From positions 183,266-247,265 of the forward strand of contig NZ_PABT01000049.1 of the NCBI RefSeq assembly GCF_002699205.1: a stretch of DNA of 64,000 bases. Reading direction: 5' to 3'. This DNA is from Allomuricauda sp. Lineage in GTDB: Bacteria; Bacteroidota; Bacteroidia; Flavobacteriales; Flavobacteriaceae. The notes under the pieces are model-generated. The model worked only from the letters and a program-made list of their open reading frames with translations, was not told the DNA's origin and ran no database searches. The position numbers and the translations under genes were made by a program. Positions 1-10,494 of this stretch are shown here, piece after piece; within the stretch, counting starts at the first letter, position 1, and each line of letters begins with the position of its first letter.

Positions 1-450
1 CATTTGTCCCTTGCCTTTTGCCCTTCCCATACGGCCAAAGGCATATAATGAAAACCAAACGACCACCAAGAAGAACATGCCCAGCAGCCATAAGGTAATA
101 TCTTTTCCCAAAGCGTAATTGGAATAAGCAAAAATGCCCATTATGATGAACAACGTGCCCACTCCAAAATGCAGGAACATAAAAAATGTCCATAGGGTAG
201 GGTTGGGACCAAATACACCTCTAATATTGCAAATCCCTTCCTCAAAACAAGAAAGTTCTAAATGAAGTTGTGGCGTCCAAAAGTTGGTGTCCTCCTTTTT
301 AAACTTGACAAAAATATGGTCATCCAATCGTTTGATCATAAAAGAATCGCCCGAAACATTATCAAAAGCGGCTTTCAATTGCTCCAAATTTGTTCTCAGG
401 GAGACACGAAAACGGGGCCGTAAAACAATTTCATTTGTTAAGTCGCTCAT
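1..450 (-). CDS. Hypothetical two-helix membrane protein, 3' end outside window
   Basis: An open frame runs leftward from an ATG at 448-450 and is still open at base 1, so at least 150 codons are visible and the C-terminus is missing. It is absent from the ORF track because it has no stop in the window. The protein starts MSDLTNEIVLRPR, has a soluble N-terminal stretch of about 95 residues, then two hydrophobic segments (around LWTFFMFLHFGVGTLFIIMG and ITLWLLGMFFLVVVWFSL) followed by a basic tail. It is divergent from der, with 76 bases between them. I do not recognise a named family; a cytoplasmic domain anchored by a C-terminal helical hairpin is what the sequence shows. Confidence 0.75.
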   Translation of the reverse strand, partial: MSDLTNEIVLRPRFRVSLRTNLEQLKAAFDNVSGDSFMIKRLDDHIFVKFKKEDTNFWTPQLHLELSCFEEGICNIRGVFGPNPTLWTFFMFLHFGVGTLFIIMGIFAYSNYALGKDITLWLLGMFFLVVVWFSLYAFGRMGRAKGKGQM

Positions 451-481
451 AATCATTTGAAAATGATTGAAAAAGGTATCA

Positions 482-510
482 TTTTTTCTTCATAATAAAT
501 GGTATTTTTG
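482..510 (+). promoter_or_regulatory. Candidate promoter of der (TATTTTTG -7 box)
   Basis: TATTTTTG at 503-510 matches the Bacteroidota -7 consensus TAnnTTTG and lies 16 bases before the ATG at 527. The -33 side is only T-rich, with no clear TTG. A transcript from here would begin downstream of the TTG at 467 that opens the tracked ORF, which supports the ATG at 527 as the real start. Confidence 0.4.
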
Positions 511-526
511 CCAAAAATTAAACCTA

Positions 527-1828
527 ATGGGAGCTATTGTAGCCATTGTGGGAAGGCCCAATGTTGGGAAGTCCACCTTTTTCAACCGACTCATTCAGCG
601 CCGAGAGGCCATAGTGGATGCCGTTAGTGGCGTTACACGTGACCGTCATTATGGTAAAAGTGATTGGAACGGCAAGGAATTTTCTTTGATTGATACTGGG
701 GGTTACGTAGTGGGTAGCGACGATATTTTTGAGAAAGAAATCGACAAACAAGTTGAATTGGCCATTGATGAAGCCGATGCCATCATTTTTATGGTGGATG
801 TAGAAGCAGGCGTTACCGGAATGGATGAAGATGTCGCCAAGCTTTTGCGCAAGGTGGACAAACCCATTTTTTTGGCCGTGAACAAGGTAGACAACTCCAA
901 ACGTATGGCGGATGCCGTGGAATTCTATTCCTTGGGATTGGGCGAATATTATCCGTTGTCAAGTATAAATGGCAGTGGTACCGGTGAATTGCTGGATGCC
1001 CTTGTGAAAGTATTGCCCGATGAGGAAGAAGAGGAAAGTGAACTGCCCCGTTTTGCCGTGGTTGGACGACCCAATGCCGGAAAATCCTCATTTATCAATG
1101 CGCTGATAGGAGAGGAAAGGTATATTGTGACCGATATTGCCGGAACTACACGAGATAGCATCGATACCAAATATAACCGTTTCGGGTTTGAATTTAATTT
1201 GGTGGATACGGCGGGTATCCGTAGAAAGGCCAAAGTAAAGGAAGACTTGGAGTTTTACTCCGTGATGCGTTCCGTAAGGGCAATCGAACACTGTGATGTA
1301 TGTATTTTGATGCTGGATGCGACCAGGGGTTTTGACGGACAGGTACAGAACATATTTTGGCTGGCACAGCGTAACAATAAGGGGATTGTGATCCTGGTGA
1401 ACAAATGGGACTTGGTGGAAAAGGAAACCAATTCGGTAAAAGAATACACTGCCAAAATAAAAGAGGTGATTTCCCCTTTTGATGATGTACCGATTCTCTT
1501 TGTATCCGTTTTGAACAAACAACGGATTTACAAAGCGATAGAAACTGCTGTGGATGTATATAAAAACCGTTCAAAACGCATTCCGACACGTAAACTGAAC
1601 GATGTGATGTTGCCCATCATTGAAAAAACACCACCTCCTTCGATCAAAGGGAAATACGTAAAAATCAAATTTTGCACCCAATTGCCCACACCGTATCCGC
1701 AATTTGCATTTTTCTGCAACTTACCACAGTATGTGAAAGATCCGTATAAACGGTTTTTGGAAAATAAAATCAGGCAGAATTTTGATTTTACCGGGGTTCC
1801 GATGACCATTTTTATGCGGAAGAAGTAA
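527..1828 (+). CDS. der: Ribosome biogenesis GTPase Der (EngA)
   Basis: Essential GTPase with two tandem G domains that acts in 50S subunit maturation. The first P-loop GRPNVGKS lies at about residues 8-15, the second, GRPNAGKS, at about 178-185. DTGG and DTAG switch II motifs and two NKxD motifs (NKVD, NKWD) are visible, and the C-terminal 80 residues form the KH-like domain. The tracked ORF opens at a TTG at 467, but the first 20 residues do not resemble Der. Starting at ATG 527 gives 433 residues beginning [16 protein letters not shown], the usual length and N-terminus. It converges on pbpC, whose stop is directly adjacent (1828/1829). Confidence 0.97.
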   Translation: MGAIVAIVGRPNVGKSTFFNRLIQRREAIVDAVSGVTRDRHYGKSDWNGKEFSLIDTGGYVVGSDDIFEKEIDKQVELAIDEADAIIFMVDVEAGVTGMDEDVAKLLRKVDKPIFLAVNKVDNSKRMADAVEFYSLGLGEYYPLSSINGSGTGELLDALVKVLPDEEEEESELPRFAVVGRPNAGKSSFINALIGEERYIVTDIAGTTRDSIDTKYNRFGFEFNLVDTAGIRRKAKVKEDLEFYSVMRSVRAIEHCDVCILMLDATRGFDGQVQNIFWLAQRNNKGIVILVNKWDLVEKETNSVKEYTAKIKEVISPFDDVPILFVSVLNKQRIYKAIETAVDVYKNRSKRIPTRKLNDVMLPIIEKTPPPSIKGKYVKIKFCTQLPTPYPQFAFFCNLPQYVKDPYKRFLENKIRQNFDFTGVPMTIFMRKK

Positions 1829-4201
1829 CTATTCACCCGAAGCTGAACGTACATCCACCAGTTGTTGAATCCGATTTCCAAAATTGTCCACAGCGGTAAG
1901 GATGTACTCCCCCGGTTCAATAGCTAGGATAAGCTCGTGGAAGTTTTCGGTCTTGCCCACAAAAGTTTCATCCAAATACCAATAAATAATGGCATTGGAT
2001 TGCTGATGGGCCAATTTTAGAACAATTTCAGAGGTTTTGTTGCCCAAATCCTTTGGTAGCAAAACTGCTTCGTTTTTTTTGGGGTAGATAAATTCCATTA
2101 AATTGTTTTCCAAAGCAGAGCAACCTTCCAAATAGGGGGGAAGGGGTTTGTAATTTGGATTGGAAGAAGTGTAATAGTATTCCAAAACAGGAGGAAGAAC
2201 CATCCAATTTTTGGTCACCATATCTTCCAAGGGATAACACTCCGAGTTGACCCTATATTGTTCCGATTTATCCAAAAATACCTGCTGATGATACGGACAG
2301 GGGGCACTTCGAGTACCGTGGGTGGGAACCAGGTCCTTTTTTGTGTCATCACAATATAAGGAAGCTCTATAACCGCTTTCTGAACAAACCTCTATTTCAA
2401 CTAAGTCATCAAATGGTTCCTGGAACCAACCACTATCGGGAAGTATATCCAAAACATCAAAAAGTAAAGGGGCCGCAGCGGTGATTCCTGTTAGTCCGGG
2501 CCTGCCCTCTCCATCGGCATTGCCCGCCCAAACGCCGATGGCATATTTGGGAGTTACACCAACTGCCCAAGCATCCTTAAAACCAAAACTGGTTCCTGTT
2601 TTCCAAGCAATGGGATGGGAGGAATCAAAAAACTGCCAGTTTTCATCACCTTCGGGCCGGTTTACCTCGTACATGGACCTGAAGGTACTATAGATTGCTC
2701 CTGCACCAAAAACTGTCGGGTCAAACTGTTGCTTACCAAAATCTTTGGATTCATTTTGTAAATAGGTAGCTTTTGTAAACTCAAGGTTTCTGTAAGTGCT
2801 GGAATGCGTTGTAAAATAATTCAAACTGGAGGCCATGGAAGCATAAGTCGAGGTCACTTCCCAAAGGGAACTTTCCGCACCTCCAAGAATCAAGGACAAT
2901 CCATAATAAGATGCCGGTCTGTCCAAAGATTCCATGTTCATCTTATGTAGTTTGTTATAGAATTTTTGAAGCCCGTATTCCCGTAGTAACCTAACTGCCG
3001 GCACATTCAGTGAACGGGAGAGTGCTTTGCTGGCAGGAACCGCCCCAACATGTTTCAAATCAAAATTCTGTGGATGGTATCCGTTGATCACTGTAGGTAC
3101 GTCCTCCACCAAACTATTTGGGAGTAGTTGGCCTTCATCCAATAAGGAAGCAAATAGAAAAGGTTTTAATGTGCTTCCGGTACTTCTTTTTTTGGTGATG
3201 ATGTCCACATAATTGGCATGTTTTTCCCCAGATGGTGAGTTTCCCACATACCCGAGTACTTTACGGGTCTCCACATCAAGGACCAAAATGGCCAGATTAT
3301 GGATCTCGTTGCTTTGCAATTGCCGATAATGTCTTTCGGCCAAAGTATTCAGCTGCTGCTGTAGCGACCTGTCCAAAGAAGTGGTGATGCGTTGGCCGGG
3401 ATGTTCATTTCGGATACGCTCGGTAAGATGAGGTGCTATATCCGGCAAAGGCATTGGTTTTTGTGGAAGTGGTTCAGAAATGGCCAGCTCGTAAGTGGTT
3501 TGGTCAATGATTTCTTTCTCCCATAGTTTTTTCAATAATCGATTTCGTTTGTCCAAAAAAGCCTGTTCGTTTCTTCCCGGGAAAATTAGGGCAGGTGCAT
3601 TTGGCAAAACGGCCAAGGCGGCAGATTGCCCCCAGCTCAATTCATGGGCAGGGATCCCAAAATAACGCCACGCTGCCGTTTCCAATCCCACTACATTGCC
3701 ACCATAGGGGGTGTGGGAGGCATAGAGTTTCAAAATTTCTTCCTTGGAGTACCGCAACTCCAACCGAGTGGCCATAAATACCTCGATGATTTTTTCCCAG
3801 TAGGTCCTGCTTCGATTTTTTCTGCTCAAACGGATGACTTGTTGGGTAATGGTACTGCCACCCCTACGGGTCTCTTTGGTGAGATTGTGTCCTATGGCCT
3901 TGATAATGGAAATGGGGTTAAACCCGGGATGCTTGTAAAAATACTCATCCTCAAAAAGTAAAATACTTTGCTTAAAGCGCTCTGGAACTGAGTCTATTTG
4001 TGGAAACCGCCATTGACCATCCTCCGCGATGCGTGCTCCGATAAGGAAACCATCGGAACTGTCCACAACGGTTGAGGTCGGGTCTTTGAAAAGGGCTTTG
4101 GGCAGACAAAACAACCATAAAACCAAAATGATGCCCAGAACACTGAGCTTGATTTTATGGTCGACTAGGATTCTTTTTACTGGCGCTAAAAATTCACTCA
4201 T
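1829..4201 (-). CDS. pbpC: Penicillin-binding protein 1C (bifunctional transglycosylase/transpeptidase)
   Basis: Class A-type PBP of the inner membrane, 790 residues, facing the periplasm. A cytoplasmic N-terminus and one transmembrane helix (about residues 18-35) precede a GT51 glycosyltransferase domain with EDEYFYKHPG and RRGGSTITQQ. The transpeptidase domain has the SxxK motif in STGSTLKPF (about residue 340), the SRSLN motif and KTGTSFG (about residue 532). A C-terminal segment of about 200 residues corresponds to the BiPBP_C domain typical of PBP1C. Six bases separate it from the upstream alpha-2-macroglobulin gene, the classic pbpC/A2M pairing seen across bacteria; joint periplasmic function in envelope repair or defence is inferred from that pairing. 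Confidence 0.95.
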   Translation of the reverse strand: MSEFLAPVKRILVDHKIKLSVLGIILVLWLFCLPKALFKDPTSTVVDSSDGFLIGARIAEDGQWRFPQIDSVPERFKQSILLFEDEYFYKHPGFNPISIIKAIGHNLTKETRRGGSTITQQVIRLSRKNRSRTYWEKIIEVFMATRLELRYSKEEILKLYASHTPYGGNVVGLETAAWRYFGIPAHELSWGQSAALAVLPNAPALIFPGRNEQAFLDKRNRLLKKLWEKEIIDQTTYELAISEPLPQKPMPLPDIAPHLTERIRNEHPGQRITTSLDRSLQQQLNTLAERHYRQLQSNEIHNLAILVLDVETRKVLGYVGNSPSGEKHANYVDIITKKRSTGSTLKPFLFASLLDEGQLLPNSLVEDVPTVINGYHPQNFDLKHVGAVPASKALSRSLNVPAVRLLREYGLQKFYNKLHKMNMESLDRPASYYGLSLILGGAESSLWEVTSTYASMASSLNYFTTHSSTYRNLEFTKATYLQNESKDFGKQQFDPTVFGAGAIYSTFRSMYEVNRPEGDENWQFFDSSHPIAWKTGTSFGFKDAWAVGVTPKYAIGVWAGNADGEGRPGLTGITAAAPLLFDVLDILPDSGWFQEPFDDLVEIEVCSESGYRASLYCDDTKKDLVPTHGTRSAPCPYHQQVFLDKSEQYRVNSECYPLEDMVTKNWMVLPPVLEYYYTSSNPNYKPLPPYLEGCSALENNLMEFIYPKKNEAVLLPKDLGNKTSEIVLKLAHQQSNAIIYWYLDETFVGKTENFHELILAIEPGEYILTAVDNFGNRIQQLVDVRSASGE

Positions 4202-4207
4202 GCAAGG

Positions 4208-7200
4208 TTACTGAACTATTTTTACCCATTTTCCTTTGTTTCGGGCTTGATAGTTGTTATCGTACATCGCTTCTGCTTGGGCACCTGGTAAATAATATTC
4301 ACCCAAGAAAGAGGCATTCAATTTGATGATAAAGGTTTTGGATTTTTTGGCATCCAAGTCAAAATATAAATTGGTTCTATCATCTCTGGTATCCACATAA
4401 TCCGCTGCGGAAGTGTTTGCATTGCCTCCCTCTGCAAATGAGGTATCCACAATCTCCCAACCACTGGGCACAATATGGGTGAGTGCAATGTTGTCGATAT
4501 AATCATCCGAACTGTTGAAAATACTGACCTGTGCTTGGAATTCGGTTCCTTGCCTAAGTTCATCCACGTTGATGGAATTACCAAGGGGATCAACATAGTT
4601 TACGGTTAACCTTAGGTTCTGTTGTTGCGCCAATTCTTCACCCACGGGCAATTTGCCCGATTGGGTCAGTGTGGCATAAATAGTATTTCCCTCATTGTTT
4701 TTTACCTCAATTTCTTCTTTAAAAGATGTAATGGCAAGTTCTCTTTGTGCAATGGCCCTATCTGTTTTCACAGTAACTTTTTTTCCGTTGTTGGTAAACG
4801 TGAGGTCGATGGATTTACCTCCATTTTTCAAAACCATTTTGGACATGGCCAAGAGGGCAAATGCCGTTTCTTGGGTACTGTACCATCGTTGGGACGATAA
4901 ATTTTTGGCCAAGGAAACGGCCAATTCCCTTTGTTGGGAATCACCTAAGATTACCATGGTCTCCAACGCCATTGCCCGGTTTCTGAATACGGAACCATAG
5001 GTTCTGTAATTATAATTGTTGGGGGTAAAGTTGATGTTCGCTTTTTGTGCAATGGCTTGTGCCACTTCTTTTTTGCCGACCAAGGCATAAGCGGCTGCCA
5101 ATCTCCATTTAGCCTCGTTGCTAAGATTTGCGGTTTCCCGTAAACGGTTCATGGCTGCCAGTTCGGGCTGTTGTGCCAAGGCCAAGGTGTACAGTCTGTA
5201 CGCTTGAGAAACATCATCGTTGTAATAGGTACTTTGGTTGCTCCATTGTCTTGCTGCATTTTTTTGGTATCTGAGCCAATTGCTCAAGAAGGTCAAGGGT
5301 AATTGGTATCCTTCTTGTTTTGCTTCCAACATAAAATGTCCGGCGTAAGAAGTGCCCCAATCATCGGCACTGCCATAACCGGGCCAGTAGCTTAACCCTC
5401 CATTGGAAAGTTGAAAATCACTAAGCCTATCAATAGCAGCTTTGATATTTTTCTCAATATCTTTCTTTTTGTCAAAAGTGATGTCCAACACATCGTCCAA
5501 GAACAATTGTGGGAATGCCGCCGAAGTTGTTTGCTCTATACATCCATGTGGGTACCGCAGCAAATAATCCATCCGTTTGGAGAAATCCATGGGAGGGAGC
5601 GTGGAGAATTCGATAAACGCTTCGTTGGTGCCCGATGTCCCAAAAGTCTCCATTGAAATGGTCTGTGTGCCATTGCCTTCCAAGGTATATAATTCACTTT
5701 TTGTGGTAACTGGGTTTGGGTTTTCCACATCAATTTCTGTTTCGTTACTGGCACTTTCCCCAGCTCCCGAAGCAGTTACTTTTATCGTCTGGAACGATGT
5801 TGCCGGGTTGACTTTAAAGTCAAAATTCACGATTTGCTCGCCAACGGTATTAAAGGTGATGTTTTTTGTTGTTCCGTTCAGAGGTTCCAATGCTTTGCCG
5901 GAATCAATGGATACCTTCACGTTTTTTACTTTGGGTTCCATGGCAAAAACTGTCACAGGGATGGTTACCTTTTCACCAGGTGATAATTTTCTTGGAATAG
6001 AGGTCAAAACCATCAATGGTTTGCGAACTGGAGTTGTTTTTTCTGCATTACCGTAGGCACTATTTTGGTTTCCTGCCACTACCATGGTTCGCACGGAGCC
6101 TACATAATTGGGCATATTGATAGTGTGGGAAGCCTTTTCTCCTGCCTTCAAGGTGAATGGTCCTAGATAGGTGACGACAGGTTTAAAACGTTGTGCTTTT
6201 CGGTTTTTTGCCCCTGAACCAATGCCACCACCACCAATGGCGTAGATATTATCCACACTTACAGAGTAAGCCCCCATCACATCATCAAAAATATCAAAGG
6301 TTTTTACCCCCAAGGCTTGCCTTGAATAGAATGAGCTATGGATATCTGGTGTTGTGAAGCGGGTAAGGTCCAACAGTCCTTCGTCCACCACGGCCAAGGA
6401 ATAGGTCATCGGTTTTTTACTGGCTTCGGAAACGGTAACCTTAAAGGCTTTTTCTGGCTCCAAAACATCCGGCATATTGATTACCGGTTCCAAGAATGTA
6501 GCGGGATTCTCCACTAAAAGGGGAACTACACCGTACAATCGTATGGGTAGGTCATTTTTAGCTTGACTATGGGGCTGTAATAATGAAATATTGACATAGG
6601 CGTTTGGTGCCATTTCAGCCGTAATCGGGATGGTTGCCTTGGTTTCCTTCGATGAGGTTTCAATCCATTGTTGGGATAATACTTCGGTACCATTTTCGAT
6701 GCTGACCAAGGCACGCCCACCTTTGTCCGAAGGGAAAGTAACGGTCGCTTTTTCTCCTAAAGTGTATTTTTCCTTATCGGTGGAGAAAATCAGGATTTTG
6801 GAACTTTCTGCGTCTGCGGAAGCAGGTCTTCTCCACCAATTTTGATAAAAATAAGCGGTACGGCCAGTCGCGTGCCCAGACACTTCATCAATAACGCGAA
6901 TCAGGTAACGGCCACCTTCCTCATCGGGAATATTGATGTTGAAATTGGCTTTTCCATTACTTTCCGTGGTGATGTTCATTTCCTTGAAAGGACGGTGAAC
7001 GGTTGCGTTTTCGTATCTAGATAGATTATCGTAACCGCGGTTCCACCACCAGCGCCATTCAATTTTGAATACGTGTACTTTTAACTTTCGGTTGCCCGAT
7101 GGGTTACCTTGGGCATCGACCGTGACCACATCAAATGTGTTGTTCTCGTCAGTTAAAAAAGAGCCATATTGCCTTGGTTTGGGAGAACGTAGTCCAACAA

Positions 7201-9769
7201 AATTTGAAAATGGCGCTAAATTTTTGGAAAACACATCAATGGAAAAATCACCCCCGCCTTCAAAAACTTTGGTGGTGAAAGTGGCTCTCAACATTCCAGG
7301 TGCATTGCCATTGATTTCTATTTTTTTATTGATGTCCAATTCACCGTTGGCATCCAATTGGGATGAGATCCATTGCAGTTCGGTCTCATTGAATGTTCGG
7401 GCAGGGTCTTGGAACACATAATCTTTGTATTTTGGAAATGCCACGGAGGACTGGCTCAATGTGGCATTGATATCGATTTTGAGGTTGCGGGCGGGAGCGC
7501 CGTGCAACCATTTTACCTCAGCTTTGCCTTTATTAAAAGAATTGGCTTCCAATACTTCATTTTCAAAAGCAAAATTCACTTTTAATCGATTTGGTTTCAC
7601 TGTGGCCACTTTTAAGCTTTTAGTGAACTGTGCGCCTCCAACAATCACTTTGGCCGACCAATTTCCTGTAGGGGCGGTTGCCTCTGTTGGGATGGGGAAA
7701 TAGTAGAAATTATTTTCCTTTTTGGCATAGTGACCATCGGAAATAGGAATACTCCCTTCTTTGAGTACATTACGCTGTACCAGTTTGCCGCGGGCGTCAT
7801 TCACCTCCAGAACAACAGGGTGCCCTTCGGGCAAAGGGTTGGCATTATCATCCAAAACAAAGGTCAAATGAATCACATCACCGGGTCGGTGAACCCCTCT
7901 TTCTGTATATAAATAGCCTTGCAAACCTTTCTGGAGCTGTTCCCCGGAAACATCAAACTTGCTAAGGGACAATGCGTTTCCATCTGAAAGTTTGGCGTAG
8001 GCAAAATTGTTGTTCTTTTCCGCCACGGCAAAAGCAATCCTTTTATCACTGTCAAAAATGGATAGTCCTGAGGCATCCGTAGTGGTTTCTCCGATAAGTT
8101 GTTGCTGGAAGTTGTAAAGCTTTATTTTGGCTCCGGCTTCGGGCTGGGTGGTGAGCAGATTGGTTACCGCAAAGTGGTACGAGCTGTTATTGCCTTTTTT
8201 TACGATAAGCCCTAAGTTGCTCCCCAGTAAGTTGGTGGCTGCGATCCTGTCATTATTATAGTAAGCGGAATGGCATGGATTGTCCCGTTCTTCCCAATTG
8301 TAGTCGTAGTTTCGATAATTGTATATTTCGTTATCCCAGTACAGTTCCTCTTTAGATGCTTCATCCGAAGTTTGTTCCAGTGCATACTCGGTAGTCGATT
8401 CCCCAGTTTCTGAACTTTCGCCACAATCATAAGTGGTGTGTTCTTTCTTAAAACTGAATTCCACTCGATATAATGAGCCTGGTTGAATTTGGATGAGTTT
8501 GGACAGATCCAGCCCGTGTGCTTGCCAATAACTTGTGTTTTCGTTGCCTTCATCCGTCAATGGGATTACTTTGTATGCCACCCTGCGTCCCACTGGTCTA
8601 AAATCTGGGTTGTAATTTTCCGTAAGATTATAGTTTTGCAGGTATTGTAGCATGTTGTTTTCATATACCTGTATTACCCTTACTTCAACGGCGGCAAGGT
8701 TGACCGTTTCAAAATAAATGGGCGTGGAGGTCGCATTGGGCAATATGGTTCCTTTGGAAATCAAGCGAACCGCTGGTTTTAACTGTTCAAAAGAGACCAA
8801 TTCGGAAAAGTTCTCCTTTAAGGTGAAGCCATATTCGCTTTTAATACCTTGAAATGCATTCACACGGACTTCTCCCAAAATTCGGTTGGACGGATAAACG
8901 CTCAAAACGTTTCCATTGATTTCATATCTAAGACTTTCCGCATTCTCGATGGTCACCAAACCGTTGAGGTTTTGGTCTTGCTTTAAGGGTTCCGAGAAAT
9001 TAAGGGTCAGTACGGCATTTGGTGAGGAAGTTGTCTTGGCATCAATTATCACGAATTTGTTTTTCCCGGGGATTGGATAGGTTTCCGAGCCTTCGTTGTC
9101 GATATCCAATGCCTTTCCGGTCCAATTGATGGTAAGCTCGCTATCTTCGGTCTTTCTGGGGATACTATCAATCTTAAAACTGAAGTACCGTGCATTATCA
9201 GTAGTATTGTCCCATTTTACGGGAATGTTTTTATCTCCTTGTTTTACCGAAAGTACCTTGTTTATTTTTGAGGCATCCAAAACGTCAGAAGCATCCAAAG
9301 TGCCCGTAACATATTGCCAATCTTTGCTGTACGATTGTAAATCACCGAGATTGATCCTGAAATTTGGTGCAATGGTCTTAAAACTGAAGGTATAGGTTTT
9401 AAACTCGTTATCAATATCTTGGAAGAGTTTATTGAGTTTCAGATTGATAGTGTATTCCGTGTTTGGCTTTAAATACTCTGAGGGTTGGAACAATAGCTCC
9501 CTACCATTTTCAATCATTAACTTTCCATCCACCTTTGGTGAAATCTCCAAGTACTCTTTGGGTAACTCTTGGGCCAATTCGTATTGCTCAAGCTGTTGGG
9601 CTAGGGCAATAGTGATGGGAGTGGAAATACTTTGTGTTCCGTTTGTATGATAACTGATATAGTCCTTGAACTTAAAAAGATTGTCGGTTTCTGAAGAACT
9701 GTCCTTTTTTTTGCAAGAAAATATAAGAATAAGAAAGGACAGAATAAGTGTTTTGTATGACCGGAACAT
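4208..9769 (-). CDS. Bacterial alpha-2-macroglobulin lipoprotein with thioester motif
   Basis: Very large (1853 residues) protease-trapping protein. The tracked ORF begins at 9805, but the methionine at 9769 gives a clean lipoprotein signal, MFRSYKTLILSFLILIFSCKKK, with a lipobox cysteine, so the mature protein is probably lipid-anchored. N-terminal macroglobulin-like beta domains precede the A2M core (LAVVDEGLLDLTRF), and the thioester motif CIEQ occurs in YPHGCIEQTTSAAFP at about residue 1411, followed by the alpha-helical thioester domain and a C-terminal beta domain. The reactive Cys and Gln are both kept, so covalent capture of proteases is plausible. It is the first gene of the operon with pbpC. 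The role in trapping proteases that enter after envelope damage is family knowledge. Confidence 0.93.
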   Translation of the reverse strand: MFRSYKTLILSFLILIFSCKKKDSSSETDNLFKFKDYISYHTNGTQSISTPITIALAQQLEQYELAQELPKEYLEISPKVDGKLMIENGRELLFQPSEYLKPNTEYTINLKLNKLFQDIDNEFKTYTFSFKTIAPNFRINLGDLQSYSKDWQYVTGTLDASDVLDASKINKVLSVKQGDKNIPVKWDNTTDNARYFSFKIDSIPRKTEDSELTINWTGKALDIDNEGSETYPIPGKNKFVIIDAKTTSSPNAVLTLNFSEPLKQDQNLNGLVTIENAESLRYEINGNVLSVYPSNRILGEVRVNAFQGIKSEYGFTLKENFSELVSFEQLKPAVRLISKGTILPNATSTPIYFETVNLAAVEVRVIQVYENNMLQYLQNYNLTENYNPDFRPVGRRVAYKVIPLTDEGNENTSYWQAHGLDLSKLIQIQPGSLYRVEFSFKKEHTTYDCGESSETGESTTEYALEQTSDEASKEELYWDNEIYNYRNYDYNWEERDNPCHSAYYNNDRIAATNLLGSNLGLIVKKGNNSSYHFAVTNLLTTQPEAGAKIKLYNFQQQLIGETTTDASGLSIFDSDKRIAFAVAEKNNNFAYAKLSDGNALSLSKFDVSGEQLQKGLQGYLYTERGVHRPGDVIHLTFVLDDNANPLPEGHPVVLEVNDARGKLVQRNVLKEGSIPISDGHYAKKENNFYYFPIPTEATAPTGNWSAKVIVGGAQFTKSLKVATVKPNRLKVNFAFENEVLEANSFNKGKAEVKWLHGAPARNLKIDINATLSQSSVAFPKYKDYVFQDPARTFNETELQWISSQLDANGELDINKKIEINGNAPGMLRATFTTKVFEGGGDFSIDVFSKNLAPFSNFVGLRSPKPRQYGSFLTDENNTFDVVTVDAQGNPSGNRKLKVHVFKIEWRWWWNRGYDNLSRYENATVHRPFKEMNITTESNGKANFNINIPDEEGGRYLIRVIDEVSGHATGRTAYFYQNWWRRPASADAESSKILIFSTDKEKYTLGEKATVTFPSDKGGRALVSIENGTEVLSQQWIETSSKETKATIPITAEMAPNAYVNISLLQPHSQAKNDLPIRLYGVVPLLVENPATFLEPVINMPDVLEPEKAFKVTVSEASKKPMTYSLAVVDEGLLDLTRFTTPDIHSSFYSRQALGVKTFDIFDDVMGAYSVSVDNIYAIGGGGIGSGAKNRKAQRFKPVVTYLGPFTLKAGEKASHTINMPNYVGSVRTMVVAGNQNSAYGNAEKTTPVRKPLMVLTSIPRKLSPGEKVTIPVTVFAMEPKVKNVKVSIDSGKALEPLNGTTKNITFNTVGEQIVNFDFKVNPATSFQTIKVTASGAGESASNETEIDVENPNPVTTKSELYTLEGNGTQTISMETFGTSGTNEAFIEFSTLPPMDFSKRMDYLLRYPHGCIEQTTSAAFPQLFLDDVLDITFDKKKDIEKNIKAAIDRLSDFQLSNGGLSYWPGYGSADDWGTSYAGHFMLEAKQEGYQLPLTFLSNWLRYQKNAARQWSNQSTYYNDDVSQAYRLYTLALAQQPELAAMNRLRETANLSNEAKWRLAAAYALVGKKEVAQAIAQKANINFTPNNYNYRTYGSVFRNRAMALETMVILGDSQQRELAVSLAKNLSSQRWYSTQETAFALLAMSKMVLKNGGKSIDLTFTNNGKKVTVKTDRAIAQRELAITSFKEEIEVKNNEGNTIYATLTQSGKLPVGEELAQQQNLRLTVNYVDPLGNSINVDELRQGTEFQAQVSIFNSSDDYIDNIALTHIVPSGWEIVDTSFAEGGNANTSAADYVDTRDDRTNLYFDLDAKKSKTFIIKLNASFLGEYYLPGAQAEAMYDNNYQARNKGKWVKIVQ

Positions 9770-9936
9770 GAGAAAGGAAGTGTTTGATTTATTAAAAAAA
9801 AGCATACAGCAAGATAATTAAAATTGCCCATCGACGGGGTAGAAATTGACAGATAGGCAGTTTGGATTTACGAATGGGGTCTATATTGATTTGTGCCCAA
9901 TTCAACTTTCAAACAAAAAAGTATTGGGGTATATAA

Positions 9937-9952
9937 AACCTTGATCAAGGTT
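9937..9952 (-). terminator. Perfect 16-bp palindrome over a stop codon, possible weak terminator
   Basis: AACCTTGATCAAGGTT is a perfect palindrome whose centre contains the TGA stop of the 9945-10427 gene. On the minus strand it continues into TTTTATAT, so it could form a short hairpin with a GATC loop and a weak U-tract. It could also be a protein-binding site. Confidence 0.35.
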
Positions 9953-10427
9953 GGGGAATATAAATTGTGATAAACAATGGAAGTTGACTTAGCTCAATTA
10001 AATCATGGGAAAAGTTATCTACTTCAACATTTTCTACTAAAGTGTAGGGTCCACAGCATTCTCCTCCTTCAGAAAAACTGGTATCAAAACTTATTGTAAA
10101 AGGATTTCCTCCTTCAAAATTCACCAAAAAGGATTTTGATCCAAAAGTTTCTATTGAAACAGGGACCTTTACATATGTTACAGTTGAATATTGCTCAATA
10201 CCAAAGCTTACTTCATTGTTTTGTTCATCTAAAATTTCTATGGAGGAAGCCTCAATGCTTTCATCCAACAAACTTTCGTCATTTTCAGGGTTTATCAACT
10301 CGATGTACAAATTGTTGTCGGCAGCTGCACATAGTACCAATGAACAATCCAGATTTGTTGGGTTGTCATCTGATTTACAGGAGTATATGAATGCTATCGT
10401 GATAAATAAAAGGAATGCATTTTTCAT
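9945..10427 (-). CDS. Hypothetical lipoprotein, 160 aa
   Basis: Starts MKNAFLLFITIAFIYSCKSDD, a typical Bacteroidota lipoprotein signal with cysteine at residue 17. The mature part is acidic, rich in beta-prone residues, and carries two cysteine pairs (LDCSLVLCAAAD and GGECCGPY). The layout resembles small flavobacterial secreted or lipoprotein genes of unknown role. It stands alone on the minus strand between the TPM gene and the alpha-2-macroglobulin gene. No family is recognised and no function is proposed. Confidence 0.8.
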   Translation of the reverse strand: MKNAFLLFITIAFIYSCKSDDNPTNLDCSLVLCAAADNNLYIELINPENDESLLDESIEASSIEILDEQNNEVSFGIEQYSTVTYVKVPVSIETFGSKSFLVNFEGGNPFTISFDTSFSEGGECCGPYTLVENVEVDNFSHDLIELSQLPLFITIYIPQP

Positions 10428-10494
10428 TGGCTTGGCTTTTACACTAAGATGAGGAAAATGATGAGAAGTTGCTCATAAAAGCCATGAAACATAG

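Noticed and set aside
467-526. N-terminal extension of der in the ORF track (TTG 467)
   Set aside because: Does not resemble Der, begins before a -7 promoter element at 503-510, and ATG 527 gives the normal 433-residue protein.
1088-1589. Minus-strand ORFs antisense to der (144, 131 and 87 aa)
   Set aside because: Shadows of the der frame, without recognisable domains or a start site.
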